Shown here piece after piece: positions 51,507 to 61,539 of a stretch of 64,000 bases of DNA. A program made the position numbers and the translations under genes. The DNA is from Bacteroidetes bacterium UBA1935 (GTDB lineage Bacteria; Bacteroidota; Bacteroidia; Chitinophagales; Chitinophagaceae), in assembly GCA_002337045.1 (NCBI GenBank), contig DDFF01000001.1:1-64000 (forward strand), in the 5' to 3' direction. Position 1 is the first letter of the stretch. Every line of letters begins with the position of its first letter. Below the pieces are notes generated by a model. It did not search any database. It was not told the DNA's origin and saw only the letters and a list, made by a program, of their open reading frames with translations.

Positions 51507-53603
51507 ATGGATTATAAAAGGATATTAGTTACAGCAGCATTACCATATGCCAATGGCCCTGTTCACATAGGCCACCTGGCGGGGTGCTTCTTACCATCAG
51601 ATATATATGTACGCTACCAGAGGGCTCAGAAAAGGGATGTAAGGTTTGTATGTGGTAGCGATGAACACGGTGTACCTATCACTATCCGTGCCATGAAAGA
51701 AGGCATTACGCCGCAACAGGTCGTAGATAAATACCATGCCATCATCAAAGACAGCTTTGAGCAGATGGGCATTTCTTTCGATATCTATTCGCGCACAAGC
51801 AATAAAGTACACCACGAAACAGCACAGGCTTTCTTCAAAAAGCTATACGACGATGGTGTGTTTGAGGAAAAAGAAAGCGAACAATACTACGACGAGGAAG
51901 CTAAAGTATTCCTTGCAGACCGCTATATAGTTGGTACATGCCCTGTATGCAGCAACGACAATGCCTATGGCGATCAATGTGAAAAATGTGGTACATCTCT
52001 CTCTCCGGAGCAATTGATAAATCCACGCAGCGCACTGAGCAATGCAACACCTGTTAAGCGTACTACGAAGCACTGGTATTTCCCGCTGAATCAGTATGAG
52101 CAATGGCTGAAAGAATGGATTGTTGAAGGCAAAAAAGACGAGTGGAAAGCCAATGTATACGGACAGTGTAAAAGCTGGCTGGACAGCGGCCTGTATCCGC
52201 GTGCCATGACGCGCGATAGCAACTGGGGCGTGCCTGTTCCTATAGAAGGTGCAGAAGGCAAGGTTATGTATGTATGGTTCGATGCTCCTATCGGTTACAT
52301 CAGTGCTACAAAAGAGCTGACACCCATGTGGAGCGACTACTGGCAGAAAGAAGATACCAAACTGGTACACTTCATCGGCAAGGATAATATCGTATTCCAC
52401 TGTATCATCTTCCCTGCTATGCTGAAGGCACACGGTGGTTTTGTACTGCCTGATAATGTGCCTGCCAACGAATTCCTGAATATTGAAGGTGATAAAGTAT
52501 CAACATCTCGCAACTGGGCGGTATGGGTACACGAATACATAAAAGACTTCCCTGAGCAACAGGATGTGTTGCGCTATGTACTATGCGCAAACGCTCCTGA
52601 AACTAAGGACAACGATTTTACCTGGAAAGATTTTCAGGACAGAACGAATAACGAACTGGTATCTGTATTCGGCAATTTCATCAACCGTGCATTCGTGCTG
52701 ATGCACAAACTATGCGGCGGTAAAGTACCAAAGCTGCACGAAGATGTGATGGACGATGCAGACAGGGTACTGATTGCAGAAATACAGAAATCTAAAGCTG
52801 CTGTTGAAAGCGCTATTGAAGGTTATAAATTCCGCGATGCACTGTACGAGGTGATAGACCTTGCACGCAAAGGCAACAAGTACATGCAGGATAAAGAACC
52901 TTGGATAGTTGCAAAAACAGTGGCTGAAAATCCTGACAATCAGAAGCTGATAGACAATTGCCTGCATATATGCCTGCAACTGACAGCTAATCTGGCTATA
53001 CTGGCTAATCCTTTCCTGCCTTTCACAGCTAAGAAGCTGTGTGGTATGATGAAAGTAGTAGACCGTATGCTGGATTGGGAAAATGCAGGTAAGATGAACC
53101 TGTTGAATGTTGGCTATCCACTGAAAGCACCTGAGCTGCTGTTCCGCAAGATAGAAGATGGTGAAATAATGGCACAGGTTGAAAAACTGCATGCCAACCT
53201 TGTAAAAACAAACGTGCCACAAGTGCAACAAAATGCAACAACTGAAACTGAAGAGTCTGCTATCCCTGCTCAAAAGCCGGAAATAACAATAGACGACTTT
53301 GCCAAGATAGACCTGCGCGCAGGCACTATCCTGCATGCTGAGAAAGTGGAAAAAGCAGATAAGTTGTTGAAACTGGAAATTGATTTGGGCTACGAAAAGC
53401 GCACTGTGCTTTCCGGCATCGCTATACACTTCAGCCCTGAAGAAATAATTGGCAAACGTGTAACGGTTGTAGCCAACCTGGCACCACGCAAAATGAGGGG
53501 TATTGAGAGCAAGGGCATGATACTGATGGCGCAAAACGAAGAAGGAAAGCTTATTTTCGTAGCACCTACAGATGCTGCAATGAACGGCAGCGAAGTGAAA
53601 TAA
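51507..53603 (+). CDS. metG: Methionyl-tRNA synthetase
   Basis: The 698-residue enzyme starts at MDYKRILVTAALPYANGP. It shows VHIGHLAG (20-26), the zinc knuckle CPVCSNDNAYGDQCEKCG, the WFDAPIGY active-site helix and the KMSKS-type loop as DKVSTSRNWAVW. An anticodon domain follows. The last 110 residues (DFAKIDLRAGTI, ANLAPRKMRGIESKGM) are the EMAP/Trbp111 tRNA-binding domain that dimerises the enzyme. It charges initiator and elongator tRNA-Met. The TTG-started longer frame was rejected. Confidence 0.97.
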   Translation: MDYKRILVTAALPYANGPVHIGHLAGCFLPSDIYVRYQRAQKRDVRFVCGSDEHGVPITIRAMKEGITPQQVVDKYHAIIKDSFEQMGISFDIYSRTSNKVHHETAQAFFKKLYDDGVFEEKESEQYYDEEAKVFLADRYIVGTCPVCSNDNAYGDQCEKCGTSLSPEQLINPRSALSNATPVKRTTKHWYFPLNQYEQWLKEWIVEGKKDEWKANVYGQCKSWLDSGLYPRAMTRDSNWGVPVPIEGAEGKVMYVWFDAPIGYISATKELTPMWSDYWQKEDTKLVHFIGKDNIVFHCIIFPAMLKAHGGFVLPDNVPANEFLNIEGDKVSTSRNWAVWVHEYIKDFPEQQDVLRYVLCANAPETKDNDFTWKDFQDRTNNELVSVFGNFINRAFVLMHKLCGGKVPKLHEDVMDDADRVLIAEIQKSKAAVESAIEGYKFRDALYEVIDLARKGNKYMQDKEPWIVAKTVAENPDNQKLIDNCLHICLQLTANLAILANPFLPFTAKKLCGMMKVVDRMLDWENAGKMNLLNVGYPLKAPELLFRKIEDGEIMAQVEKLHANLVKTNVPQVQQNATTETEESAIPAQKPEITIDDFAKIDLRAGTILHAEKVEKADKLLKLEIDLGYEKRTVLSGIAIHFSPEEIIGKRVTVVANLAPRKMRGIESKGMILMAQNEEGKLIFVAPTDAAMNGSEVK

Positions 53604-53636
53604 AGATTACGAACAAACGTATCACATACATCACAA

Positions 53637-54968
53637 ATGAAAAAGAAAACACTCTGGTGGATAATAGGTGGCGGTATTGTACTGCTTATACTGATTATTA
53701 TGATTGGTAAAGCCAACAGCGATAACGGTACTAAAGTAGCTATTGAAAAAGCATCTCCGCATACCATTACAGAAACCGTTACAGCAAGTGGTAAGATATA
53801 CCCTGAAACAGAGGTGAAAATCAGCCCCGAGGTAAGTGGCGAAATCATAGAGCTGAATGTAGAAGAAGGCGATAGTGTAAGCAGAGGTGAATTGATGGTA
53901 CGCATCAACCCTGCTATCTACAGCTCTATCGTTACACAATCTGAAGCTAATGTAGAAGAAACACGTGCACGTGCAGCCAATTCATCTGAAATGATGGAAC
54001 AGGCAAAGGCAAACTTCGAACAAGCAAAAAGCAACTATGACCGTAATAAAAAGCTGTATGATGAGAAAGTAATATCTGCTATGGAATACGAGCAGGTAAA
54101 AGCAAGCTACCTGAGTGCAAAAGCAAGCTTTGAAGCTTCACGCGCCAGTGTATCAGGTGGTAAATATAGCATCACAGCTGCAAGTGCAGGGCTTTCACAA
54201 TCTCGCGAAAACCTGCGTAAGACTACTATTATTGCTCCACGTTCGGGTGTAGTATCTGCACTGAATGTAAAACTGGGTGAACGTGTAGTAGGTACTGCAC
54301 AGATGGCAGGTACCGAAATGCTGACTATAGCGGACATGAGCCGTATAGAAGTACGTGTAGATGTAAGTGAAACAGATATTGCCAAGGTAAAAATCGGTGA
54401 TACAACTATCATAGAAGCAGATGCATATCGCAATCGCAAGTTCACAGGTGTGGTATCAAAAGTGGGTGTATCTAGTAAGTCCGGTGCATCACTTACAAGT
54501 ACAGACCAGGTAACAAACTATACTGTTCACATCCTTATACTGCCATCAAGCTATGCAGACCTTGCTGCTAATTTGCAGAAAGGACGCTTCATCTTCAAAC
54601 CGGGTATGAGCGCATCTGTAGAAATACAGACACGCAGAGAAAGAAATATCCTTTCTGTACCTGTAAATGCGGTAACCACGAGAGATTGGGACGATAGTGT
54701 AAAGAACAAAAAGAAAGTTGACGGTACTGACAACGATATTCGTCAGGTAGTATTTGTGTATGATAGCAAAGACAAGAAAGTAAAAATAAGAGATGTAAAA
54801 ACAGGTATTCAGGACAATGAATACATACAGATAACAGAAGGATTGAAGGAAGGAGAAGAAGTAGTTATTGCTCCGTATGGTGCTATAGCTCGTACACTGA
54901 AAGATAAGTCTTCTGTAACGGTAACGGATAAGGAAAAGCTGTTTGAAGCGAAGAAGGAAGATGAGTAA
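53637..54968 (+). CDS. HlyD/MacA-type membrane fusion protein
   Basis: The 443-residue adaptor has an N-terminal membrane helix (5-25). A lipoyl-like barrel (SPEVSGEIIELNVEEGDSVS) and a coiled-coil hairpin (about 105-195) come next, then the second half of the barrel and a beta-barrel domain. It should link an inner-membrane exporter to an outer-membrane channel. No ABC permease, RND pump or TolC gene is adjacent, so its partner lies elsewhere. It sits between metG (33 bp) and gpsA (55 bp). Confidence 0.92.
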   Translation: MKKKTLWWIIGGGIVLLILIIMIGKANSDNGTKVAIEKASPHTITETVTASGKIYPETEVKISPEVSGEIIELNVEEGDSVSRGELMVRINPAIYSSIVTQSEANVEETRARAANSSEMMEQAKANFEQAKSNYDRNKKLYDEKVISAMEYEQVKASYLSAKASFEASRASVSGGKYSITAASAGLSQSRENLRKTTIIAPRSGVVSALNVKLGERVVGTAQMAGTEMLTIADMSRIEVRVDVSETDIAKVKIGDTTIIEADAYRNRKFTGVVSKVGVSSKSGASLTSTDQVTNYTVHILILPSSYADLAANLQKGRFIFKPGMSASVEIQTRRERNILSVPVNAVTTRDWDDSVKNKKKVDGTDNDIRQVVFVYDSKDKKVKIRDVKTGIQDNEYIQITEGLKEGEEVVIAPYGAIARTLKDKSSVTVTDKEKLFEAKKEDE

Positions 54969-55023
54969 CATCATCGCCTTTGTACCTGCCTGTCACTACA
55001 TTTATTAAATAAACTACACTGCA

Positions 55024-56046
55024 TTGAGGAATCAAACATTGGGCAACATAGGTATTGTTGGTAATGGAAGTTGGGGTACTGCCCTTGCTAAAATACTAAC
55101 AGATAAAGGCACAAAGATACATTGGTGGGTACGTAATACCAACGCCTTGAATCATCTGAAAACAAGGCATCACAATCCGCAATACCTTACCTCTGTTCGC
55201 TTCCTTCCTGAAACTATTATACCTACAGACAATCTGCTGGATGTTGTCAATAATTGCGATACACTCATCATAGCAGTACCATCAGCCTATGCACAGTCTG
55301 TATTGGAGAGCATTGACATCAATCTGCTGAAAGGCAAAAAAATAGTATCTGCCATCAAGGGCATTTTGCCTGAAAGCAATTTGTTGCTGAACGACTACTT
55401 GGCTAAATATGAATGGTTCGATTTGCAGAACTATGTAGCCATTACAGGGCCGTGCCATGCAGAAGAAGTGGCACAGGAAAGACTATCCTACCTAACTTTC
55501 TCAGGCCTGAATGACGAACTGACAAGTGCAGTTGCAGAAGCATTTAAAAGCCCGTATATCTTCACTACGTACAACCATGATATTTGGGGTGCACAGTTTG
55601 CTGCTGTGCTTAAAAATATATATGCTATTGGTGCAGGTATGGCACATGGACTTGACTATGGCGACAACTTCCTGAGTGTGTACATCACCAACTGCTACCG
55701 CGAAATGTATCGCTTCCTTGAAGCACATTTTGATAAAGTACATCCATCAAACGAAAGGCCCGACTTCCACACCAGTGCTTATCTGGGCGACCTACTGGTA
55801 ACATGCTATTCGCTACACAGCCGCAACCGTATGTTTGGTAACATGCTGGGCAAGGGCTATAGTGTTAAGAACGCTCAGTTGGAAATGAACATGGTTGCTG
55901 AAGGTTATTTTGCAGCACGTGGTATGAATGAAATATCTAAGACACTACAGATAGAGCATCCTATTGCCAGCAGTATATACAATGTGCTATGGGGTAATAC
56001 CCCACCCGCTGATATGTTCAGCAAGTTGGAGAAGATGTTGTCTTAA
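55024..56046 (+). CDS. gpsA: Glycerol-3-phosphate dehydrogenase [NAD(P)+]
   Basis: The 340-residue enzyme makes sn-glycerol 3-phosphate from dihydroxyacetone phosphate for phospholipids. It begins at a TTG codon, with the nucleotide loop GNGSWGTA (13-20) close behind; no ATG precedes it in frame. NAD-domain motifs (TLIIAVPSAYA, VSAIKGI) and the substrate part (VLKNIYAIGAGMAHGLDYGDN, HTSAYLGDLLVTCYS) are seen. The tail overlaps the NUDIX stop region by 4 bp. Confidence 0.95.
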   Translation: MRNQTLGNIGIVGNGSWGTALAKILTDKGTKIHWWVRNTNALNHLKTRHHNPQYLTSVRFLPETIIPTDNLLDVVNNCDTLIIAVPSAYAQSVLESIDINLLKGKKIVSAIKGILPESNLLLNDYLAKYEWFDLQNYVAITGPCHAEEVAQERLSYLTFSGLNDELTSAVAEAFKSPYIFTTYNHDIWGAQFAAVLKNIYAIGAGMAHGLDYGDNFLSVYITNCYREMYRFLEAHFDKVHPSNERPDFHTSAYLGDLLVTCYSLHSRNRMFGNMLGKGYSVKNAQLEMNMVAEGYFAARGMNEISKTLQIEHPIASSIYNVLWGNTPPADMFSKLEKMLS

Positions 56047-56618
56047 CCTCGCTTAGCTAACAGGTAATTACAGGCTATTATAGATTTAGCATCGGGTATT
56101 GCATCTGTGGCAGTAGCCTGCTTCAGCTCATCTATACTATACTCTAGCACTTCTATGTGTTCAGACTCATGTGCCAGTCCACCACCTTCAGATACTTTAG
56201 TATCGTCACTTACTTCTATATAATACAGGAACACTTTTTCAGACGAACCTCCCGGTGATGCATAGAACGATGATATGTATTGAATCACAGAAACCTCATA
56301 ACCTATCTCCTCTTCCACTTCCCGCTTCATAGCTTCTGTAGCATCTTCACCATCGCCCAACATACCAGCAACTACTTCTGTTACCCAGCCGCCATCTGCC
56401 TGCAATGCCGGATACCTAAATTGCCTTACCAATATAGCTTTGGAAGTGCTTGTATTATACACAATGCCGGCTACGCTATTCCCTCTATGAAAACAGAGCC
56501 TTGTTACAGGCTCTGTCATTTCTCCATTCAGCATTTCGTATGTATAAGTAGCTTCTTCCAGTTTGTAAAAATCGTCGAACACGATTTTCGATTCCAGAAC
56601 AGATACTTTCTTATTCAT
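56043..56618 (-). CDS. NUDIX hydrolase, ADP-ribose pyrophosphatase-like
   Basis: The 191-residue hydrolase has a perfect Nudix box (GMLGDGEDATEAMKREVEEE IG, fitting Gx5Ex7REUxEExGU) at about residues 86-107. An upstream domain with FHRGNSVAGIVYN and FRYPALQADGGWVTEVVAG is typical of ADP-ribose and sugar-nucleotide hydrolases of the NudF/NudK kind. The start codon shares one base with the peptidase stop (TAATG), so translation is coupled. Confidence 0.9.
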   Translation of the reverse strand: MNKKVSVLESKIVFDDFYKLEEATYTYEMLNGEMTEPVTRLCFHRGNSVAGIVYNTSTSKAILVRQFRYPALQADGGWVTEVVAGMLGDGEDATEAMKREVEEEIGYEVSVIQYISSFYASPGGSSEKVFLYYIEVSDDTKVSEGGGLAHESEHIEVLEYSIDELKQATATDAIPDAKSIIACNYLLAKRG

Positions 56619-58771
56619 TATTTGCGGATATCCATTTCTTCAATCAGGTTGTTTGCTTTACCCATTTTCTCAATCAGGAATAGGATGAAGCGTGCATCTG
56701 TACAAATGGTGCGCTTATAGTTCTTATCGAAAGCTATATCACCGCTCATTGCTTCCCAGTTACCGTCAAATGCTATACCTATCCATTCGCCATTTGCATT
56801 GATGATAGGGCTACCAGAGTTACCACCAGTGATGTCGTTGTTGGTAATGAAACAAGTATGCAGTGTACCGTCTTTATCTACATACATACCATAGTCCTTC
56901 TTGTTGTACAGGTCTATCAGTTCTTTCGGCGCATCAAACTCATCATCGTTTGGTTTGTATTTTGCAACAAAGCCATCTAATGTAGTGAAGTAGTCGAAGT
57001 GTACAGCATCTTGTGGTTCATAACCCAACACCTGACCGTATGTAATACGCATAGTAGAGTTAGCATCCGGGTAGAACAGTTTGTCTTCGTTCATCTCCAT
57101 CAGGCCACGTACATATTTCTTAGCCAGTTCTTTCTTAGTCTTGTTGAATTTCTCAACAGTAGGCTCATAGTTGTCTTTGTAGTTGCGCAGGAAGCTCATA
57201 CCCAGTTGGCATGCAGCATCTTTCTCTATCTTCTCAATAGTTGGTTCTTTGCAGAAAGCATTGAAAGCGTTAGAGTCAATAAAGAAGTTATTGTTCAGCA
57301 CATAAGCAGCATAGTCGCTGAATGTTTTATCAACGCTCTCACCACCAAATTTCTTGAACACTACATTCTGATATACATCAGGGTGTTGTGCTTTAGGAAT
57401 ATCGTTGTAGAACATTTTCAGCATTTCTGCAGTCAGGTCAAGCTCTGTAGATTTATCATACAGTTTCAGAATAGCTTTACGGCCTTTCTTCATATCATCT
57501 ACATGCTTCTTGATTGTATCCTGATTAGGCTCGTCTTTCTTCAGTTCTTTATACAGCAGTTCAACAGAAGTACCAAGTTTGCTTATAACAGGAGCACGGA
57601 AACACTCGCCAAAGTAAGTAGCATGTTTTGCGTATGGAGCATAGCCATTGTAAACCTTTGCGAAATCACGCATCAGGCCTTTGTATTCAGGTGCTTCTTT
57701 GTAAGCCCATTTGCTGAATGCAGCTTCTTTCGCAGCTTTCTCTTCTACTACTTTCAGACGCTTCAGTTGTTCTGTTTGGCCTATGAAGTATTTCCAGTAG
57801 TTAGCTATGCTTGCATAAGATGATGTCAGTTTCAGGTAAACAGACTTGTCTTTATCCATGTGATCTTTCATGATAGAAAGACGCTTAGTACGGATTTTTA
57901 CGATAGCAGGGTTCACATCTTCAATAGCCAGTTTCACACCTTCAGAAACCTCGTAGCGGTTTGTACGACCAGGATAACCAAATATCATTGTATAGTCACC
58001 TTCTTTAACACCACCAATATTGATAGGCAGGTGTTTCTTAGGCTTGTAAGGAACATTGTCTTTAGAATACTCTGCAGGCTCATTACTCTTGTTTGCATAT
58101 ACGCGGAACATAGAGAAGTCTGCAGTATGGCGGGGCCACATCCAGTTGTCTGTATCACCACCAAATTTACCCAATGACTTAGGAGGTGTGCCTACCAGAC
58201 GAACGTCTGTATATTTTTTATAAACCAGCAACAGGTATTGATTGCCGTTGAAGTATTCCCTTACATTAGCTACATACTTGCCATCTTCTTCCGCTTTCTT
58301 TTCTATAGCCTTGCGGATTTCATCCATCTTCTTAGTCAGCTTGTCGCCTTTCAGTTTGCGAGTAGCTTTTTCTATTTGTGCAGTAACATCTTCTACCCTT
58401 TCCAGGAAGATAACAGATAAGTCTTTTGCTGGCAATTCCTGGTCTTTACTGTATGCCCAGAAACCGTTATCCAGATAGTTTTTCTCAACGGTACTCAGCG
58501 CAGCAATGTTGCCATAACCGCAGTGGTGATTGGTAATCAGCAATCCGCTTGATGATATCATTTCGCCTGTGCAACCACCGCCAAACTGTACAATAGCGTC
58601 TTTCAGGCTTGCATGGTTGATGCTGTAAAGGTCTTCTTTAGAAAGTTTCAACCCTTTACGAACCATTTCATCATAGTTCTTGCCAATCAGCATAGGTATC
58701 CACATACCCTCGTCTGCACGCACCTGTATGAGCGAGAATGCAGCGAGAAGAGATAACAGTAGTTTCTTCAT
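56618..58771 (-). CDS. S46-family dipeptidyl-peptidase (DPP7-like)
   Basis: The 717-residue exported serine peptidase has a signal peptide (1-19), the catalytic His in TNHHCGYGN (82-83) and the nucleophile in GGNSGSPIIN (Ser652). An alpha-helical regulatory insertion lies between. S46 enzymes release N-terminal dipeptides in the periplasm. The residue 18 after the Ser is Gly (Gly670, FDGNWEA), which in the family goes with DPP7 (hydrophobic P1). DPP11 has Arg there and prefers acidic P1. This fits amino-acid feeding on peptides. It is upstream of the NUDIX gene and shares one base with it. Confidence 0.93.
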   Translation of the reverse strand: MKKLLLSLLAAFSLIQVRADEGMWIPMLIGKNYDEMVRKGLKLSKEDLYSINHASLKDAIVQFGGGCTGEMISSSGLLITNHHCGYGNIAALSTVEKNYLDNGFWAYSKDQELPAKDLSVIFLERVEDVTAQIEKATRKLKGDKLTKKMDEIRKAIEKKAEEDGKYVANVREYFNGNQYLLLVYKKYTDVRLVGTPPKSLGKFGGDTDNWMWPRHTADFSMFRVYANKSNEPAEYSKDNVPYKPKKHLPINIGGVKEGDYTMIFGYPGRTNRYEVSEGVKLAIEDVNPAIVKIRTKRLSIMKDHMDKDKSVYLKLTSSYASIANYWKYFIGQTEQLKRLKVVEEKAAKEAAFSKWAYKEAPEYKGLMRDFAKVYNGYAPYAKHATYFGECFRAPVISKLGTSVELLYKELKKDEPNQDTIKKHVDDMKKGRKAILKLYDKSTELDLTAEMLKMFYNDIPKAQHPDVYQNVVFKKFGGESVDKTFSDYAAYVLNNNFFIDSNAFNAFCKEPTIEKIEKDAACQLGMSFLRNYKDNYEPTVEKFNKTKKELAKKYVRGLMEMNEDKLFYPDANSTMRITYGQVLGYEPQDAVHFDYFTTLDGFVAKYKPNDDEFDAPKELIDLYNKKDYGMYVDKDGTLHTCFITNNDITGGNSGSPIINANGEWIGIAFDGNWEAMSGDIAFDKNYKRTICTDARFILFLIEKMGKANNLIEEMDIRK

Positions 58772-58811
58772 CTGTTGTGTGTTATCAGAATTTAATAAAA
58801 TATGAGAGCCG

Positions 58812-58819
58812 CAAAAATA
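58812..58819 (-). promoter_or_regulatory. Putative -7 element for the S46 peptidase gene
   Basis: The minus strand reads TATTTTTG (TAnnTTTG), 41 bp before the ATG. A small hairpin (CCTGC/GCAGG) lies just upstream and may end the lptC transcript. Confidence 0.4.
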
Positions 58820-58871
58820 GTAAAACCTGCGTTAGAAAGCAGGGGTAATTATGAGGGGGATTTATTATGCC

Positions 58872-59453
58872 CTATTCCGGGATTTCCTTCTTATCTACGG
58901 CTACTATACCCTTCGGATTAAGTATACGGTACCAGGTAAAGTCTTCATTGGCCTCCAAACCATCGCCATACATAACCTGTGTTGGGGTGGTAATCTTTAC
59001 AAACTTCTCCGTAAACAGCTTTTTTGCACTTTGGTTCCATACCAGCTCTTCAGTATTCAGCTTCTCACCTTTTTTATTGACAACTACTATACTATCACGA
59101 ATCAAGATGTTATTCTGTTTCTCATAATAGCGCGCATAACGAGCGTTCAGTGTACTTTCCACCTTCATGCTATCATCAAAGAATTCCACCTTCAGGCCTT
59201 TGCGCATCTCTGTATACGGGGGTTTTGCTACGTCATTTTTCACAAACTCCTTAGCATACAGTTTCATCTTCACGTGCCCATTGTCACTATATAAAATGGT
59301 AACATCTTCCGCTTTGTCTTCTTGTTGAGCACCTTTTGTAACGAGTGCATTTATTTCTTTAGGATCATTTTTACAGCCAACAACCACTGCAAACAACAAA
59401 ATACCCGGCAATAAAGTCCGGGTGAGTTTTGTTATATGTTTAGCTGTCTGCAT
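58872..59453 (-). CDS. lptC: LPS export protein LptC
   Basis: The 193-residue protein has an N-terminal membrane/lipoprotein segment (FAVVVGCKN, Cys27) and the LptC jelly-roll: YTEMRKGLKVEFFDDSMKVES, LNARYARYYEKQNNILIRDSIVV, KLNTEELVWNQSAKKLFTEKFVKI and MYGDGLEANEDFTWYRI. LptC passes LPS from the LptBFG transporter to LptA across the periplasm. It follows the OMP gene by 5 bp. Confidence 0.93.
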   Translation of the reverse strand: MQTAKHITKLTRTLLPGILLFAVVVGCKNDPKEINALVTKGAQQEDKAEDVTILYSDNGHVKMKLYAKEFVKNDVAKPPYTEMRKGLKVEFFDDSMKVESTLNARYARYYEKQNNILIRDSIVVVNKKGEKLNTEELVWNQSAKKLFTEKFVKITTPTQVMYGDGLEANEDFTWYRILNPKGIVAVDKKEIPE

Positions 59454-59458
59454 CAGAT

Positions 59459-60724
59459 TTATTCGTATTTACGTTTGATAAACCACTTATCATTCAGAGA
59501 TATGCCCAAACCAAATTTTACAAAATTTTCGCGAAGAAGACCATTTGATGTAGTGCCGCGGCTACCGATTTCTATAGCTGTTTGTATGCGTGCCGTATTC
59601 TTTTTGAATGGCAATGTCATACCGGCCGTAATTGCATAATAGTCGAGCTGAACACCACGTAACATTACAGGGTCTGTACCGTAGTATGCCCCCAGTCTGT
59701 AGGTAACACGTTGCAGATATTTACGTGTTTCGTTTATATCAGGCGTGTATTCACCGCCAACAGTTACTTTATACGCACCATTTGCAAGAGAATCTGTAAG
59801 ACCAAAACTTCTGTACTGCCCCCAGTTGGTTGTAGTAAAATCTGCACCTACAGCCCATTTACCTGTATTAAACAACTGTACACCTACACCTATTTTAGTT
59901 GGCATCACAATTTTATCTCGCAAACCTTCTACTTTATTTACCGTATCAGTCTGATACCTGTATGCCATCCAATATTGATCTTTGGTAGCTATTAGTTTTT
60001 GAGAATTGGCAAACGTAGCACCTATACGCATTCCCAGTTTGGGTTTAATATTATATTCGTAAGATGCACCTGCATCCCAATATACACCCCCTACTCTGGT
60101 GTGTGTGAGAAAGCCCGAGCCAAGTACTTTATTAGTTGAAGGGCTTAAAGGATCAAGAGAACTAATATTTTCGATATTGCCAAAGATATAGCCAAAGTTG
60201 AAACCCAGACTCACACCTTTATATTTACCACCAAAGCCTATAAAGCCCTGATTTAAAGAGCCATCTCCCTGATAGCCTTTAATACCTGAACCGAAGCTAT
60301 CAATATTAGTAGTATCATTCAATCTGTAATATACCCTCGATACCGGGCGAAGACCCAAAGCCATACCCATATATTTACCCATGGGTATACCGATTTGCAT
60401 GTATGACAATGTAGCCATACCAGTTCTGTATTTATCTGTATTAGCTTGAATATTGCGCGTATTAGCTTCACCGGCAGCCTCATAAGTTGTCAATTTAAGA
60501 GAACTGTATGATGCGGGATTGGCAGTATTAACATTGAACTGACCAGCATAAGCTATGGATGCAGACCCCATGCCACGCAACATCACATTTGTGCTATTAC
60601 GCATTTCCCCAATGCCAAAACGAGAATAAGGTGAATTCTCCTTATTAGAGTTTTGTGCAATTGCCGATAAAGAAGATAATAATAAAAGTACTATCGAGGA
60701 ACGCTTAGCGAATATGTGGCGCAT
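59459..60724 (-). CDS. Outer-membrane beta-barrel protein, FadL/OmpP1-like
   Basis: The 421-residue protein has a signal peptide (1-23) and then a barrel with many alternating strands. The N-terminal SPYSRFGIGEM and MLRGMGSASIAY are typical of Chitinophagaceae barrels encoded next to coaX and lptC. The C-terminus ends in a barrel-closing strand (FGLGISLNDKWFI). The substrate is unknown. It starts inside coaX with a 20-bp overlap. Confidence 0.8.
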   Translation of the reverse strand: MRHIFAKRSSIVLLLLSSLSAIAQNSNKENSPYSRFGIGEMRNSTNVMLRGMGSASIAYAGQFNVNTANPASYSSLKLTTYEAAGEANTRNIQANTDKYRTGMATLSYMQIGIPMGKYMGMALGLRPVSRVYYRLNDTTNIDSFGSGIKGYQGDGSLNQGFIGFGGKYKGVSLGFNFGYIFGNIENISSLDPLSPSTNKVLGSGFLTHTRVGGVYWDAGASYEYNIKPKLGMRIGATFANSQKLIATKDQYWMAYRYQTDTVNKVEGLRDKIVMPTKIGVGVQLFNTGKWAVGADFTTTNWGQYRSFGLTDSLANGAYKVTVGGEYTPDINETRKYLQRVTYRLGAYYGTDPVMLRGVQLDYYAITAGMTLPFKKNTARIQTAIEIGSRGTTSNGLLRENFVKFGLGISLNDKWFIKRKYE

Positions 60725-61451
60725 TATGCTTCAGTATTATATTTAGCCCCTTCATTAACAGATTAGGGTCAGCAAATATCTTACTTTTCAGCTTGCCATC
60801 AAAGAAAGGCACGTCACCACCAGTTAATACAGCGTTAAAATCAGGGTATTGAGAAGCATATTCGCTTAATATTCCGTCAATTTCTGCAGCCATTCCATAC
60901 ACAGCGCCACTGCGCATACAAGTTTCGGTATCATAACCTAAAAGCAATAAATCGCCTTCAGCTTTTACATCCGGCAATTTGCTGGTAAAATGATGCATTG
61001 CCTGCAGGCGCATACGCAAACCAGGAGAAATTGCACCGCCACGGAATGCTTTATTCTTTTGTACAAAATTGTAAGTAATACATGTACCCAGACAAATAAC
61101 AAGGTTATTCTTATCAGGATTAGCAAAATACGCTGCTACAGCCATTGCCACCCTGTCCGCTCCCAATGTACCAGGAGAACTGTAAGCATTCATGATAGGC
61201 ACAGGCGTATTGTTGTTCATGACAACAACAGCACGCATATTCTCCTTCAGAAATGGCTCAATTGCTACGGAGTTTTCTGTAACTGAGCAAAGAATACCTT
61301 TTGCAGGTTTGTATTCTGCAAATACCTCTATTAAGCCCTCGCGAATACCATCTTCGCTAAAGACCTTCATATCGATAAGTTGATCTTCGTTATTGAAAAT
61401 AGCGACTTTGATCCTTGTGTTACCCCAATCGATACAGAGATTTGCAGACAT
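60705..61451 (-). CDS. coaX: Type III pantothenate kinase
   Basis: The 248-residue ASKHA-fold kinase phosphorylates pantothenate, the first step of CoA synthesis. It has the N-terminal CIDWGNTRIKVAIF (Asp8), the GTLGADRVAMAVAA motif, VICLGTCITYNFV and GGAISPGLRMRLQAM, all type III signatures. It overlaps the OMP gene by 20 bp, so the two are coupled. Confidence 0.95.
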   Translation of the reverse strand: MSANLCIDWGNTRIKVAIFNNEDQLIDMKVFSEDGIREGLIEVFAEYKPAKGILCSVTENSVAIEPFLKENMRAVVVMNNNTPVPIMNAYSSPGTLGADRVAMAVAAYFANPDKNNLVICLGTCITYNFVQKNKAFRGGAISPGLRMRLQAMHHFTSKLPDVKAEGDLLLLGYDTETCMRSGAVYGMAAEIDGILSEYASQYPDFNAVLTGGDVPFFDGKLKSKIFADPNLLMKGLNIILKHNAPHIR

Positions 61452-61539
61452 AAGCTTGTAGTTTTATTAAAGGATAACCAAAATAGTAAAAACAATCAAA
61501 AAAACCACCCTCTTCAGGAAATAAAAATATATTATCTTT

